From Solirubrobacteraceae bacterium (GTDB lineage: Bacteria > Actinomycetota > Thermoleophilia > Solirubrobacterales > Solirubrobacteraceae): a stretch of 13,790 bases of DNA. A program made the position numbers and the translations under genes. The stretch's first letter is position 1. The number at the start of each line of letters is the position of its first letter. Positions 6,262-13,762 of this stretch are shown here, in pieces. The notes beneath the pieces were generated by a model. That model worked only from the letters and a program-made list of their open reading frames with translations. It was not told the origin of the DNA and searched no databases. The stretch lies in NCBI GenBank assembly GCA_025455895.1, contig JALOLQ010000013.1, positions 1 to 13,790 of the forward strand, given 5' to 3'.

Positions 6262-7329
6262 ATGCCCGTCGACCCGAGCTTCTGGCGCGGCCGCCGCGTC
6301 CTGGTCACCGGCCACACCGGCTTCAAGGGCGCGTGGCTCAGCACCTGGCTGCTCGCGCTCGGCGCGGACGTGCGCGGGCTCTCGGTCGACGTGCCGACGA
6401 CGCCCTCGCTCTGGGAGCTCGCCGCGCTGGCCGGCGACGTCCCGACCGCCTGGGTCGACGTGCGCGACCCCGAGGCGACCGACCGCGCCGTCGCGGAGGC
6501 GCGCCCGGAGGTGCTCGTCCACATGGCCGCCCAGCCGTTCGTGCGGCGCTCGTTCCGCGAGCCGCGCGAGACCTACGCCACGAACGTGCTCGGCACCGTC
6601 AACGTGCTCGAGGCGGTGCGCGCGGCCGGCGACGTGCGCGTGGTCGTGAACGTCACCTCGGACAAGTGCTACGACAACCGCGAGCAGGGCCGGCCGTTCC
6701 GCGAGGACGACCCGATGGGCGGCCACGATCCCTACTCGAACTCGAAGGGCTGCGCGGAGCTCGTCACCGACGCCTACCGGCGCTCCTACTTCGCGCCCGA
6801 CCCGGACGGGCCGCGGCTCGCCTCCGGCCGCGCCGGCAACGTCATCGGCGGCGGCGACTGGGGCGAGGACCGGCTCGTGCCGGACATGATGCGCGGCGCG
6901 CTCGCCGGCGCGCCGATCCGGATCCGCAACCCGCAGGCCGTGCGCCCGTGGCAGCACGTGCTCAACCCGCTCGGCGGGTACCTCGAGCTGGCCCAGGCGC
7001 TCTGGGACGACCCGGACGCCGCCGGCGGCTGGAACTTCGGCCCGGACGAGGGCGACGCCCGGCCGGTCGCGCACGTCGTCGAGCGCGTCAGTGCCGGCTG
7101 GCCCGAGCCGCTGGACTGGGAGACCGACCCCGGGCCGCATCCCCACGAGGCGCACCTGCTGCTGCTCGACTCGCGCAAGGCGCGTGAGCGGCTGGGCTGG
7201 CGGCCCGGGTGGGCGCTCGACGCCGGCCTCGACGCCACGGTGGCCTGGTACGCGGCGCATCACGCGGGCGAGGACGCGCGCGCGACGACGCTCGCGCAGA
7301 TCGCGGCCTTCGAGCGCGCGACCGGCTGA
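6262..7329 (+). CDS. rfbG: CDP-glucose 4,6-dehydratase
   Basis: A 355-residue extended SDR of the usual RfbG length. It removes water from CDP-D-glucose to give CDP-4-keto-6-deoxyglucose, using a tightly bound NAD. Diagnostic features: the N-terminal FWRGRRVLVTGHTGFKGAWL with GHTGFKG (17-23), which separates RfbG from dTDP-glucose dehydratases; MAAQPFVRRSF (88-98); the catalytic VTSDKCY block with Thr132, Asp134 and Lys135; and YSNSK with Tyr158 and Lys162. AGNVIGGGDWGEDRLVPD and RPWQHVLNPLGGYL are also classical for the family. ATG at 6262 is preceded by TACGCT and no Shine-Dalgarno. The partner cytidylyltransferase follows after 46 bp. No RfbH-type 3-dehydrase is present, so the product does not lead to 3,6-dideoxyhexoses here. 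Confidence 0.95.
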   Translation: MPVDPSFWRGRRVLVTGHTGFKGAWLSTWLLALGADVRGLSVDVPTTPSLWELAALAGDVPTAWVDVRDPEATDRAVAEARPEVLVHMAAQPFVRRSFREPRETYATNVLGTVNVLEAVRAAGDVRVVVNVTSDKCYDNREQGRPFREDDPMGGHDPYSNSKGCAELVTDAYRRSYFAPDPDGPRLASGRAGNVIGGGDWGEDRLVPDMMRGALAGAPIRIRNPQAVRPWQHVLNPLGGYLELAQALWDDPDAAGGWNFGPDEGDARPVAHVVERVSAGWPEPLDWETDPGPHPHEAHLLLLDSRKARERLGWRPGWALDAGLDATVAWYAAHHAGEDARATTLAQIAAFERATG

Positions 7330-7361
7330 GCCCGGAGCGCGCCCTCCGCGCAGCCGGGGGA

Positions 7362-7367
7362 TACCCT
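7362..7367 (+). promoter_or_regulatory. Putative -10 box (TACCCT) for the rfbF operon
   Basis: TACCCT ends 8 nt before the ATG at 7376, with no Shine-Dalgarno in the gap. The box and spacing match those before the GT26 gene (TACCCT, 8 nt). It would drive the chain of six overlapping genes that follows. Confidence 0.5.
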
Positions 7368-7375
7368 CCCGCCCG

Positions 7376-8152
7376 ATGAAGGCCGTGATCCTTGCCGGCG
7401 GCCTCGGCTCCCGCCTGAGCGAGGAGACCGTGGTCAAGCCCAAACCGATGGTCGAGATCGGCGGCAAGCCGATGCTCTGGCACATCATGAAGCTGTACTC
7501 CGCCGCCGGGATCACCGAGTTCGTCGTCTGCCTCGGCTACCGCGGCTACGTCGTCAAGGAGTGGTTCGCCAACTACGCGCTGCACACCTCGGACGTGACC
7601 TTCGACCTCGGCAGCGGCGAGATGCAGGTCCACCACTCCACCACCGAGCCCTGGCGCGTGACGCTCGTGGAGACCGGCGAGGCGACGATGACCGGCGGGC
7701 GCATCGGGCGCGTGCTGCCCTACGTCGGCCAGGAGACCTTCTGCATGACCTACGGCGACGGGCTCTCCGATCTCGACATCGCCGCGGTGGTGGACCGGCA
7801 CCGCGCCCACGGGCGCCTGGCCACGGTCACCGCCGTGCAGCCGCCCGGCCGCTTCGGCGCGCTCGACCTCGAGGACGACGTCGTGCGCTCGTTCCAGGAG
7901 AAGCCGCGCGGCGACGGTGCGTGGATGAACGGCGGCTTCTTCGTGCTCGAGCCGGGCGTCGGCGCCTACATCGCCGGCGACGAGACCGTGTGGGAGCAGG
8001 AGCCGATGCACCGCCTGGCGGCCGACGGCCAGCTCGTCGCCCACCGGCACGAGGGGTTCTGGCAGGCGATGGACACGCTGCGCGAACGCCACCAGCTCGA
8101 GGAGCTGTGGGCCTCCGGGAGCGCGCCGTGGAAGACGTGGGAGGGCGCGTGA
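7376..8152 (+). CDS. rfbF: Glucose-1-phosphate cytidylyltransferase
   Basis: A 258-residue nucleotidyltransferase, the normal size for RfbF. It makes CDP-D-glucose and diphosphate from CTP and glucose 1-phosphate, supplying RfbG. Seen: the N-terminal AVILAGGLGSRLSEET signature loop (3-18), where the SEET segment is typical of cytidylyl- rather than thymidylyltransferases; KPKPMVEIGGKPMLWHIM with Lys23; LGYRGYVVKEWFANY; MTYGDGLSDLDI carrying the metal/sugar-binding Asp; QPPGRFGALDL; EKPRGDGAWMNGGFFVLEP; and EGFWQAMDTLRE near the C-terminus. It is the first gene of a tightly coupled chain: its TGA overlaps the next GTG by 4 bp. The order dehydratase then cytidylyltransferase is the reverse of the common rfbFG order. 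Assignment is firm. Confidence 0.96.
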   Translation: MKAVILAGGLGSRLSEETVVKPKPMVEIGGKPMLWHIMKLYSAAGITEFVVCLGYRGYVVKEWFANYALHTSDVTFDLGSGEMQVHHSTTEPWRVTLVETGEATMTGGRIGRVLPYVGQETFCMTYGDGLSDLDIAAVVDRHRAHGRLATVTAVQPPGRFGALDLEDDVVRSFQEKPRGDGAWMNGGFFVLEPGVGAYIAGDETVWEQEPMHRLAADGQLVAHRHEGFWQAMDTLRERHQLEELWASGSAPWKTWEGA

Positions 8153-9378
8153 GCGCCTGCCGGCACTGCGGCGCGCCGCTCGAGACGGTCGTCGCCGACC
8201 TCGGGATGTCGCCCGTCGCCAACGACAACGTGCCGCCGCAGGACGCCCACGCGATGGAGCCGTTCTTCCCGCTCTGCGCGCGGGTGTGCGGCAGCTGCTT
8301 TCTCGTGCAGCTCGACCAGTTCTCCGACGCTGGCCGGCTGTTCCGCGACGACTACGCCTACTTCTCCTCGTACTCGACCTCGTGGCTCGAACACAGCCGC
8401 CGCTACGTCGCCGCGATGACCGAGCGCTGGGGCCTGGGCCCGTCGAGCCAGGTGGTCGAGCTCGCCTCGAACGACGGTTACCTGCTCCAGTACTTCGCGC
8501 AGGCCGGCGTGCCGGTGCTCGGGGTCGAGCCGACCGCGAACACCGCGCAGGTGGCGATCGGCAAGGGCATCCCGACCCGCGTCGAGTTCTTCGGCGTCAG
8601 CTCGGCGACGGCGCTCGCGCAGGAGACGCGCGCCGACCTGCTGCTCGGGAACAACGTGCTCGCGCACGTGCCGGACATCAACGACTTCGTCGGCGGGATG
8701 CGCCTGGTCCTCGCCGAGGGCGGCGTCATCACGATGGAGTTCCCGCACCTGCTCCAGCTGCTCGAGCAGCGCCAGTGGGACACGATCTACCACGAGCACT
8801 ACTCGTACCTCTCGTACACCACCGTCGCGCGGATCTTCGCCGCGCACGGCCTGCGGCTGTTCGACGTCGAGGAGCTGCCCACCCACGGGGGATCGCTGCG
8901 GATCTACGGCTGCCATGCGGACGATCCGGACAAGCCCGAGACCGCCGCCTCGGCCGCGCTCAAGGAGCGCGAGCGGGCCGCGGGGCTGCTCGACCTCGCG
9001 ACCTACGCCGCGTTCGGCGAGACGGTCGCCGCCGACAAGCGCGCGATCGTGCGCTTCCTGTTCGAGCTCAAGGAGCAGGGCCGGCGCATCGCCGGCTACG
9101 GCGCACCCGCCAAGGGCAACACGCTGCTGAACTACTGCGGGATCGGGCGCGACGTGCTCGACTACACCTGTGATCGCAACCCGCACAAGCAGGGCCGGCT
9201 GCTCCCGGGCACGCACATCCCGATCGCCGATCCGGCGCGCATCGACGAGGAGCGCCCCGACGTCGTGCTGATCCTCCCGTGGAACCTGCGCGAGGAGGTC
9301 ATGGAGCAGCTCGCGCACATCCGCGAGTGGGGCGGGGTGTTCGCCGCCCGGGCGCCGGAGCTGCGCCTGTTCCCGTGA
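8149..9378 (+). CDS. NDP-4-keto-6-deoxysugar C-methyltransferase (TylC3/NovU/TcaB9-like)
   Basis: A 409-residue SAM-dependent enzyme with the three-part layout of sugar C-methyltransferases. The N-terminal zinc-binding part has Cys4, Cys7, Cys47 and Cys50. The SAM domain has VVELASNDGYLL (102-113) and GVEPTAN (125-131). The C-terminal Rossmann-like part contains RIAGYGAPAKGNTLLNY, typical of this family. From memory of TcaB9, its active-site residues match Tyr75 (in YFSSYS), His173 (NNVLAHV), Tyr214, Glu216 and His217 (YHEHYSY), all with one constant offset. These enzymes add a methyl group to the carbon next to a 4-keto group, at C3 (TylC3, TcaB9) or C5 (NovU); sequence inspection does not decide which. 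Given rfbF and rfbG immediately upstream, the substrate is probably CDP-4-keto-6-deoxyglucose. The GTG start overlaps the rfbF stop (GTGA), with GGGAGG just upstream. Confidence 0.92.
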   Translation: MSACRHCGAPLETVVADLGMSPVANDNVPPQDAHAMEPFFPLCARVCGSCFLVQLDQFSDAGRLFRDDYAYFSSYSTSWLEHSRRYVAAMTERWGLGPSSQVVELASNDGYLLQYFAQAGVPVLGVEPTANTAQVAIGKGIPTRVEFFGVSSATALAQETRADLLLGNNVLAHVPDINDFVGGMRLVLAEGGVITMEFPHLLQLLEQRQWDTIYHEHYSYLSYTTVARIFAAHGLRLFDVEELPTHGGSLRIYGCHADDPDKPETAASAALKERERAAGLLDLATYAAFGETVAADKRAIVRFLFELKEQGRRIAGYGAPAKGNTLLNYCGIGRDVLDYTCDRNPHKQGRLLPGTHIPIADPARIDEERPDVVLILPWNLREEVMEQLAHIREWGGVFAARAPELRLFP

Positions 9379-9911
9379 GGCTGCGCGAGACGCCGGTCCC
9401 CGGCGCCTGGGTCGTCGAGCTCGACCGGCTGGGCGACGAGCGCGGCTGGTTCGCCCGGACGTTCGACGCCGCGCTGCTGGCCGAGCACGGCATCGACTTC
9501 GAGGTGGTCCAGGCGAACGCCTCGTTCAACGCGCGGCCCGGCACGCTGCGCGGGCTGCACCTGCAGGCCGAGCCGCACGGCGAGCCGAAGATCGTGCGCT
9601 GCGTGCGCGGCGCGATCTGGGACGTCGCCGTCGACCTGCGCCCGGGCTCGCCCGCCTACTGCCGCTGGCACGCGGTCGAGCTGACCGCGGACAACCGGCT
9701 CGCCTACCTGCTCCCGAGCGGCGTCGCCCACGGCTTCCAGACGCTGACCGAGGACTGCGAGGTGCACTACCTCATGGGCCACCACTACGTGCCCGAGGCG
9801 GCGACCGGCGTGCGCTGGGACGATCCGGCCTTCGGGATCGACTGGCCGCCGGCGCCGGGCGGGCGGACGATCGCCGAGAAGGACCGCGCCTACCCGGACT
9901 TCGCCCCGTGA
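9375..9911 (+). CDS. RmlC-type NDP-4-keto-6-deoxyhexose 3,5-epimerase
   Basis: A 178-residue cupin of standard RmlC length. Seen: ERGWFARTFD (22-31), VVQANASFNARPGTLRGLHLQ (44-64) carrying the catalytic His62, EPKIVRCVRGAIWDVAVDLR (70-89) with Lys72 and Asp83, LLPSGVAHGFQTL with His119, and Tyr132. RmlC inverts C3 and C5 of 4-keto-6-deoxy sugars; relatives in branched-sugar pathways may act on one centre only. The neighbours suggest the substrate is a CDP-linked, C-methylated 4-keto sugar rather than the dTDP sugar, since no rmlA, rmlB or rmlD lies here. The GTG start overlaps the upstream stop by 4 bp, and the 3' end overlaps the next gene in the same way. Family is certain; regiospecificity and nucleotide are inferred. 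Confidence 0.92.
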   Translation: MRLRETPVPGAWVVELDRLGDERGWFARTFDAALLAEHGIDFEVVQANASFNARPGTLRGLHLQAEPHGEPKIVRCVRGAIWDVAVDLRPGSPAYCRWHAVELTADNRLAYLLPSGVAHGFQTLTEDCEVHYLMGHHYVPEAATGVRWDDPAFGIDWPPAPGGRTIAEKDRAYPDFAP

Positions 9912-10801
9912 GCCGGATCCTGGTCACCGGCGCGAGCGGGTTCCTCGGGCGCCGCACGCTCCCGCTGCTGTGCGAGGCCGGGCACGAGGTCCATGCGGTC
10001 GCGCGGCGGCCGCCCGCCGCCGACGGCGAGGTCCGCTGGCACGCCGCCGACCTGCTCGCCGATCCGGCGGGCGTGGTGCGCGCCGTGCGCCCGCAGGTGC
10101 TCGTGCACCTGGCGTGGTGCACCGAGCACGGGGCGTACTGGGCGGCACCGGAGAACCTGGCCTGGCTGCACGCGTCGCTCGAGTTGCTGCAGGCGTTCCG
10201 CGCGGGGGACGGCGAGCGCGCGGTGATCGCCGGGACGTGCGCGGAGTACGACTGGACGACGAGCGCCGAGCGCCTCGGCGAGGACGCGCCGATCGCCCCG
10301 GACACGCTCTACGGTGCGGCGAAGGCCGCCCTGCACCTCGCGGCCTCGGCCTACGCGCGACAGGAGGGCTTCGCGCTCGCCTGGGGGCGCGTCTTCTTCC
10401 CCTACGGCCCGGACGAGGATCCCGGCCGGCTGGTCGCCTCGGTGGCTCGGCAGCTCGTGGCCGGTGAGCCGGCGGAGGTGACCGAGGGCCGCCAGGTCCG
10501 CGACTTCCTGTACGCCGACGACGTGGCGGCGGCGTTCGCCGCGCTGGCCGGCTCGCCGCTCGAGGGCCCGGTGAACATCGGCTCCGGTGAGCCGGTGAGC
10601 GTCCGCGAGGTCGTCGCCGCCGTCGCGCGCGCGGCCGGCGCCCCGGACCTCGTGCGCTTCGGCGCTCGCCCCGCGCGGCCCGGCGACCCGCCGCGGATCG
10701 TCGCCGACGCGAGCCGGCTCCACGCCGCCGGGATCCGGCCCGCCGTCGCGCTCGACGAGGGCGCCGCCCGCTGCGTGGCGTGGTGGCGGGAGCGCGTGTG
10801 A
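9908..10801 (+). CDS. NAD(P)-dependent epimerase/dehydratase, probable 4-ketoreductase
   Basis: A 297-residue extended SDR. The Rossmann loop is GASGFLG (8-14), and the second strand ends in ARR (32-34), which suggests NADPH. The active site is GTCAEYDW (109-116) together with YGAAK (Tyr135, Lys139). RDFLYADDVAAAF and PVNIGSGEPVSVREV are common to NDP-sugar reductases and epimerases. Coming after the C-methyltransferase and the RmlC-like protein, it occupies the place of the 4-ketoreductase that ends mycarose- or noviose-type pathways, reducing the 4-keto group to give the finished CDP-6-deoxy sugar. Start and stop both lie in GTGA overlaps (9908-9911 and 10798-10801). An epimerase role is possible, and substrate is inferred from context only. 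Confidence 0.85.
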   Translation: MSRILVTGASGFLGRRTLPLLCEAGHEVHAVARRPPAADGEVRWHAADLLADPAGVVRAVRPQVLVHLAWCTEHGAYWAAPENLAWLHASLELLQAFRAGDGERAVIAGTCAEYDWTTSAERLGEDAPIAPDTLYGAAKAALHLAASAYARQEGFALAWGRVFFPYGPDEDPGRLVASVARQLVAGEPAEVTEGRQVRDFLYADDVAAAFAALAGSPLEGPVNIGSGEPVSVREVVAAVARAAGAPDLVRFGARPARPGDPPRIVADASRLHAAGIRPAVALDEGAARCVAWWRERV

Positions 10802-11679
10802 GCCAGCCGCGCTGCCCGCTGTGCGGGGGCCCGGGCCGCACGCGGCTGACGGCCCGCGACCGCAACCACCGCATCACGGCGGACGTCTTCCGCTACGCCG
10901 CGTGCGAGCGCTGCGCGACGCTGTTCCTCGAGGACGTCCCCGCCGATCTCGGCCGGTTCTATCCGGCCGCCTACTACGCCGGGGACGGGGACGAGTCGCG
11001 CTCGCCCACCGAGCAGGCGAAGCTCGCGATCGTCCGGCGCCATCGGCCGGACGGGCGGCTGGTGGAGATCGGCCCGGGGCGCGGCGGGTTCGCCCGGGCG
11101 GCGGCGGACGCCGGGTACGCGGTGACCGGCGTCGAGATGGACGCCGGCGCCTGCCGGCACCTGCGCGAGGACCTCGGGCTCGAGGTCGTCCACAGCGACG
11201 ACCCCGCGGCCGCGCTCGCGGGCCTCGGGCCCGTCGCCGTCGTCGCGCTCTGGCACGTGATCGAGCACCTCCGCGATCCCGGCGCCACGCTGGAGGCGGC
11301 CGCTCGCGCGCTCGAGCCGGGCGGGGTGCTCGTCGTCGCCACGCCGAACCCCGCCGCGCTGCAGCTGCGCCTGCTCGGCGCGCGCTGGGTGCACCTCGAC
11401 GCTCCGCGCCACCTCGCGCTGATGCCGTCGCAGGCGCTCGCCGAGCGTCTCGCACCGCACGGGCTCGAGCTCGCGGAGCTGACCGAGGCCGACCGCACGG
11501 GCCGTGACTGGAACGCGTTCGGCTGGCAGCACGTGCTGCGGCCGGGCACCGCCGCGCCGGTCCGGCCGCTGACGGCCAAGGCGGGAGCCGCGCTCGCGCT
11601 CGCGGCCGCGCCGCTCGAACGCCGTGACGGGCACGGGACGACCTACACGGCGGTCTTCCGAGATACTCGCGCCGCATGA
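10798..11679 (+). CDS. Class I SAM-dependent methyltransferase with N-terminal zinc ribbon
   Basis: A 293-residue protein. Two CxxC pairs (Cys6/Cys9 and Cys36/Cys39) form a small zinc ribbon. After a linker containing FYPAAYYAGDG comes a methyltransferase core: motif I VEIGPGRGGF (89-98), acidic Glu113 at the end of the second strand (VTGVEMD), then ALWHVIEHLRDP and EPGGVLVVATPNP, as in the Methyltransf_11/23 group. Such proteins are frequent in polysaccharide and glycopeptide loci, but the methylated atom varies and cannot be read here. It lacks the HEHYSY motif and the C-terminal domain of the sugar C-methyltransferase two genes upstream, so it is not a duplicate. Possible roles are O-methylation of a sugar or capping of the glycan chain. 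Translation starts at GTG in a GTGA overlap with GGGAG 5 nt upstream and ends in an ATGA overlap. Confidence 0.82.
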   Translation: MSQPRCPLCGGPGRTRLTARDRNHRITADVFRYAACERCATLFLEDVPADLGRFYPAAYYAGDGDESRSPTEQAKLAIVRRHRPDGRLVEIGPGRGGFARAAADAGYAVTGVEMDAGACRHLREDLGLEVVHSDDPAAALAGLGPVAVVALWHVIEHLRDPGATLEAAARALEPGGVLVVATPNPAALQLRLLGARWVHLDAPRHLALMPSQALAERLAPHGLELAELTEADRTGRDWNAFGWQHVLRPGTAAPVRPLTAKAGAALALAAAPLERRDGHGTTYTAVFRDTRAA

Positions 11680-12824
11680 GGCTGTCGGTGATGCTCCCGA
11701 CGCGCAATGGCGCGTCGCTGCTCGAGGGCTGCGTGCGCTCGGTGCTCGCCCAGGAGGCCGAGGGCTTCGAGCTCGTCGTCTCCGACAACGCCAGCGACGA
11801 CGGCACGCGCGAGATCCTGGCGGCGTTCGCCGGCGATCCGCGGCTGACGGTCGTGCGCCAGGACACGGTGCTGTCGGTCACCGACAACTGGGATGCCGCG
11901 CTCGCCGCCTGCCGCGGCGAGCGGATCCTCATGATCGGCGACGACGACGTGCTGCTGCCCGGGGCGATCGCGCGGATCTTCGAGCTGCTCGAGGCGTGGG
12001 ACGAGCCGGACTGCCTGGCCTACGAGGCCTTCGGCTTCGCCTTCCCCGGGGCGCTCGCCGAGGGCTCGCCGGCTCGTGCGTCCGAGCGGCTCTTCCCGTA
12101 CGCCGAGGACTTCCCGGTCGGCCCGCTGGAGGCGCCGTTCCGGCGCGGCCTGGTGCGGGACTTCTTCCGCTTCGAGTTCCGCTTCTGTCCGAACCTGCAG
12201 ACCACGGTCCTCTCCCGCGCGGCGCTCGCACGCCTGCGCGCCGGCGTGTTCCGCGAGCCCTATCCGGACTTCTACGCGCTGTACGCCCTGCTGCTCCAGC
12301 CGGTGCGCTGGGTGCACGTGCGTGACCGGCTGGTCGTCGTCGGCATCTCCCCGAAGTCGTTCGGGCGCACGTTGCAGCGCGAGGGCTCGGCGGAGGGGCG
12401 CGCCTATCTGGGCATCGACACCGGCGTCGAGGGCGGGTTGCCGGGCAGCGACATGATCAACGGGATGCACCGGACGCTCGAGAACCTCGCCGAGGACTTC
12501 GCCCCCGAGCTCGGGGACATCACGATCAGCCGCTCGAACTACGTCTACCGCCAGGCCTACAGCTGGTACCTCGCGTTCCGCATGGGCTGGATCGACCGGG
12601 CCGAGCTCGTCCGGCGTATCCGGATGCTGTCCGCGCGGGACGGGGCCGGCTTCGCCCGCGAGCTGCTCTCGCGGGTGAACCTCGACATGGTCCGCCGGCA
12701 CGCGCGCCCGGACGAGGAGAGCTCGATCGCGTCGGTCTGGGCGGGGATGGAGCCGCTGCCGAGCGAGGACATGACGATCGCCGAGTTCGCGGCGAGCCGC
12801 GCCGACGCCGTTCAGGGCACGTAG
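11676..12824 (+). CDS. Family-2 glycosyltransferase
   Basis: A 382-residue protein. The GT-A domain occupies about residues 1-220: LSVMLPTRNGASLLEGCVRSVLAQ (3-26), LVVSDNASDDGT (33-44) for nucleotide binding, and MIGDDDVLLPGA with the metal-binding Asp89-91. The C-terminal 160 residues carry no family I recognise; they contain aromatic-rich helices (YRQAYSWYLAFRMGW) and an acidic end. No transmembrane segment is evident. It is the last gene of the six-gene overlapping chain, starting in ATGA with the upstream methyltransferase, so it may transfer the CDP-linked branched sugar made by its neighbours; that is inference. The 3' end overlaps the minus-strand glycosyltransferase by 13 bp. Confidence 0.88.
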   Translation: MRLSVMLPTRNGASLLEGCVRSVLAQEAEGFELVVSDNASDDGTREILAAFAGDPRLTVVRQDTVLSVTDNWDAALAACRGERILMIGDDDVLLPGAIARIFELLEAWDEPDCLAYEAFGFAFPGALAEGSPARASERLFPYAEDFPVGPLEAPFRRGLVRDFFRFEFRFCPNLQTTVLSRAALARLRAGVFREPYPDFYALYALLLQPVRWVHVRDRLVVVGISPKSFGRTLQREGSAEGRAYLGIDTGVEGGLPGSDMINGMHRTLENLAEDFAPELGDITISRSNYVYRQAYSWYLAFRMGWIDRAELVRRIRMLSARDGAGFARELLSRVNLDMVRRHARPDEESSIASVWAGMEPLPSEDMTIAEFAASRADAVQGT

Positions 12825-13762
12825 GGCCGCTCGCCGCGCCGGCGCCGCACGGCCTCCCGTGCCCGCTCCTCGGCGGCCGCGGCGCCGGGCAGCGCGCGCA
12901 GCGGGCGGGCGAGGTCGGCGGCGAGGTCGAGCGGACGGGCGCGGAGCATCGCCGCCGCGCTGCGCCGCGCCAGGCGCCGGCGCGCGGCGTCCCCGAGCGG
13001 TGCGTAGGCCGGGTGGCCGGCGGGGCCGACGTCGCGGCGGATCAGCGAGGCGATCGCCAGGTGCGGCAGCGCCGCCTCGCGGCGCGTGAGCCCCATCGAC
13101 CGCACCGTGCGCTCGTAGTCGGCGCTCGTGCCGCCGATCGTGCGGTGCACCGCGACCGCGGGCTCCGTGGCGAGCCGCCCGTGCATGAGCAGGCGCCCGA
13201 GCAGCAGCCAGTCGCCGGCGAGCGTGTTGGGCATCGGCAGGCACGCGCGCAGCGCCGCGCTGCGCATGACGCCGTAGATCGAGGCGTTGTCGCGCACGTG
13301 ACCGAACCACCAGGCCACCCGCTCGGCCGGTTCGGCCTGCGCGCAGTCCACGTCCACGCCCGGTCCGCGCGCGTCGCCCGCGGCGCCGTGGTACTCGGCG
13401 CGGCCGGAGACGAGCACGAGCCCCGGGTCGGCGTCGAGACGGGCCAGGCAGCGCTCGAGGTAGCCCGGGTCGAGCCAGTCGTCGTCGGCGAGCACCATCA
13501 CGAACTCGGTCTCCGCCGTGGACAGGAGGCCGTTGAAGTTCGCGGTGAGGCCGACGTTCTCCGGGCGGCGCACGACCCGCACCCGCGCGTCGGCGGCCGC
13601 CGCGCGCGCGCAGACCTCGGCGGTCGCGTCGGTCGAGGCGTTGTCGGCGATCACGACGCGCAGCTCGGCGTGGGTCTGCGCGAGCACCGAGGCGAGCGCC
13701 CGCTCGAGGCCGTCGGCGCGGTCGTACGTGGGGATCCCGACGGTGACGCGCGGGCCGCTCAC
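12812..13762 (-). CDS. Family-2 glycosyltransferase
   Basis: A 316-residue protein. The GT-A core shows VTVGIPTYDRADGLERALAS (6-25), VVIADNASTDAT (36-47), ENVGLTANFNGLLS (68-81) and the metal-binding LADDDWLDPGYL with Asp93-95. MPNTLAGDWLLLGRLLMHG in the middle is the acceptor-side region expected in these enzymes. The C-terminal 70 residues are rich in Arg and Ala and look helical and basic, possibly for membrane contact. The start is GTG at 13762, within a GTGA overlap with the preceding minus-strand gene, so it belongs to a minus-strand operon extending beyond the window. It converges on the plus-strand glycosyltransferase with a 13-bp overlap. Donor and acceptor are unknown. Confidence 0.88.
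   Translation of the reverse strand: MSGPRVTVGIPTYDRADGLERALASVLAQTHAELRVVIADNASTDATAEVCARAAAADARVRVVRRPENVGLTANFNGLLSTAETEFVMVLADDDWLDPGYLERCLARLDADPGLVLVSGRAEYHGAAGDARGPGVDVDCAQAEPAERVAWWFGHVRDNASIYGVMRSAALRACLPMPNTLAGDWLLLGRLLMHGRLATEPAVAVHRTIGGTSADYERTVRSMGLTRREAALPHLAIASLIRRDVGPAGHPAYAPLGDAARRRLARRSAAAMLRARPLDLAADLARPLRALPGAAAAEERAREAVRRRRGERPYVP

Noticed and set aside
7333..7348. Short inverted repeat CGGAG/CTCCG just after the rfbG stop, considered as a terminator.
   Set aside because: The stem has only 5 bp, there is no T-tract, and such repeats are expected by chance at this GC content.
11664..11669. TACTCG upstream of the ATG at 11676, considered as another -10 box.
   Set aside because: It lacks the final T of TANNNT, and the gene is already coupled to its upstream neighbour by an ATGA overlap.
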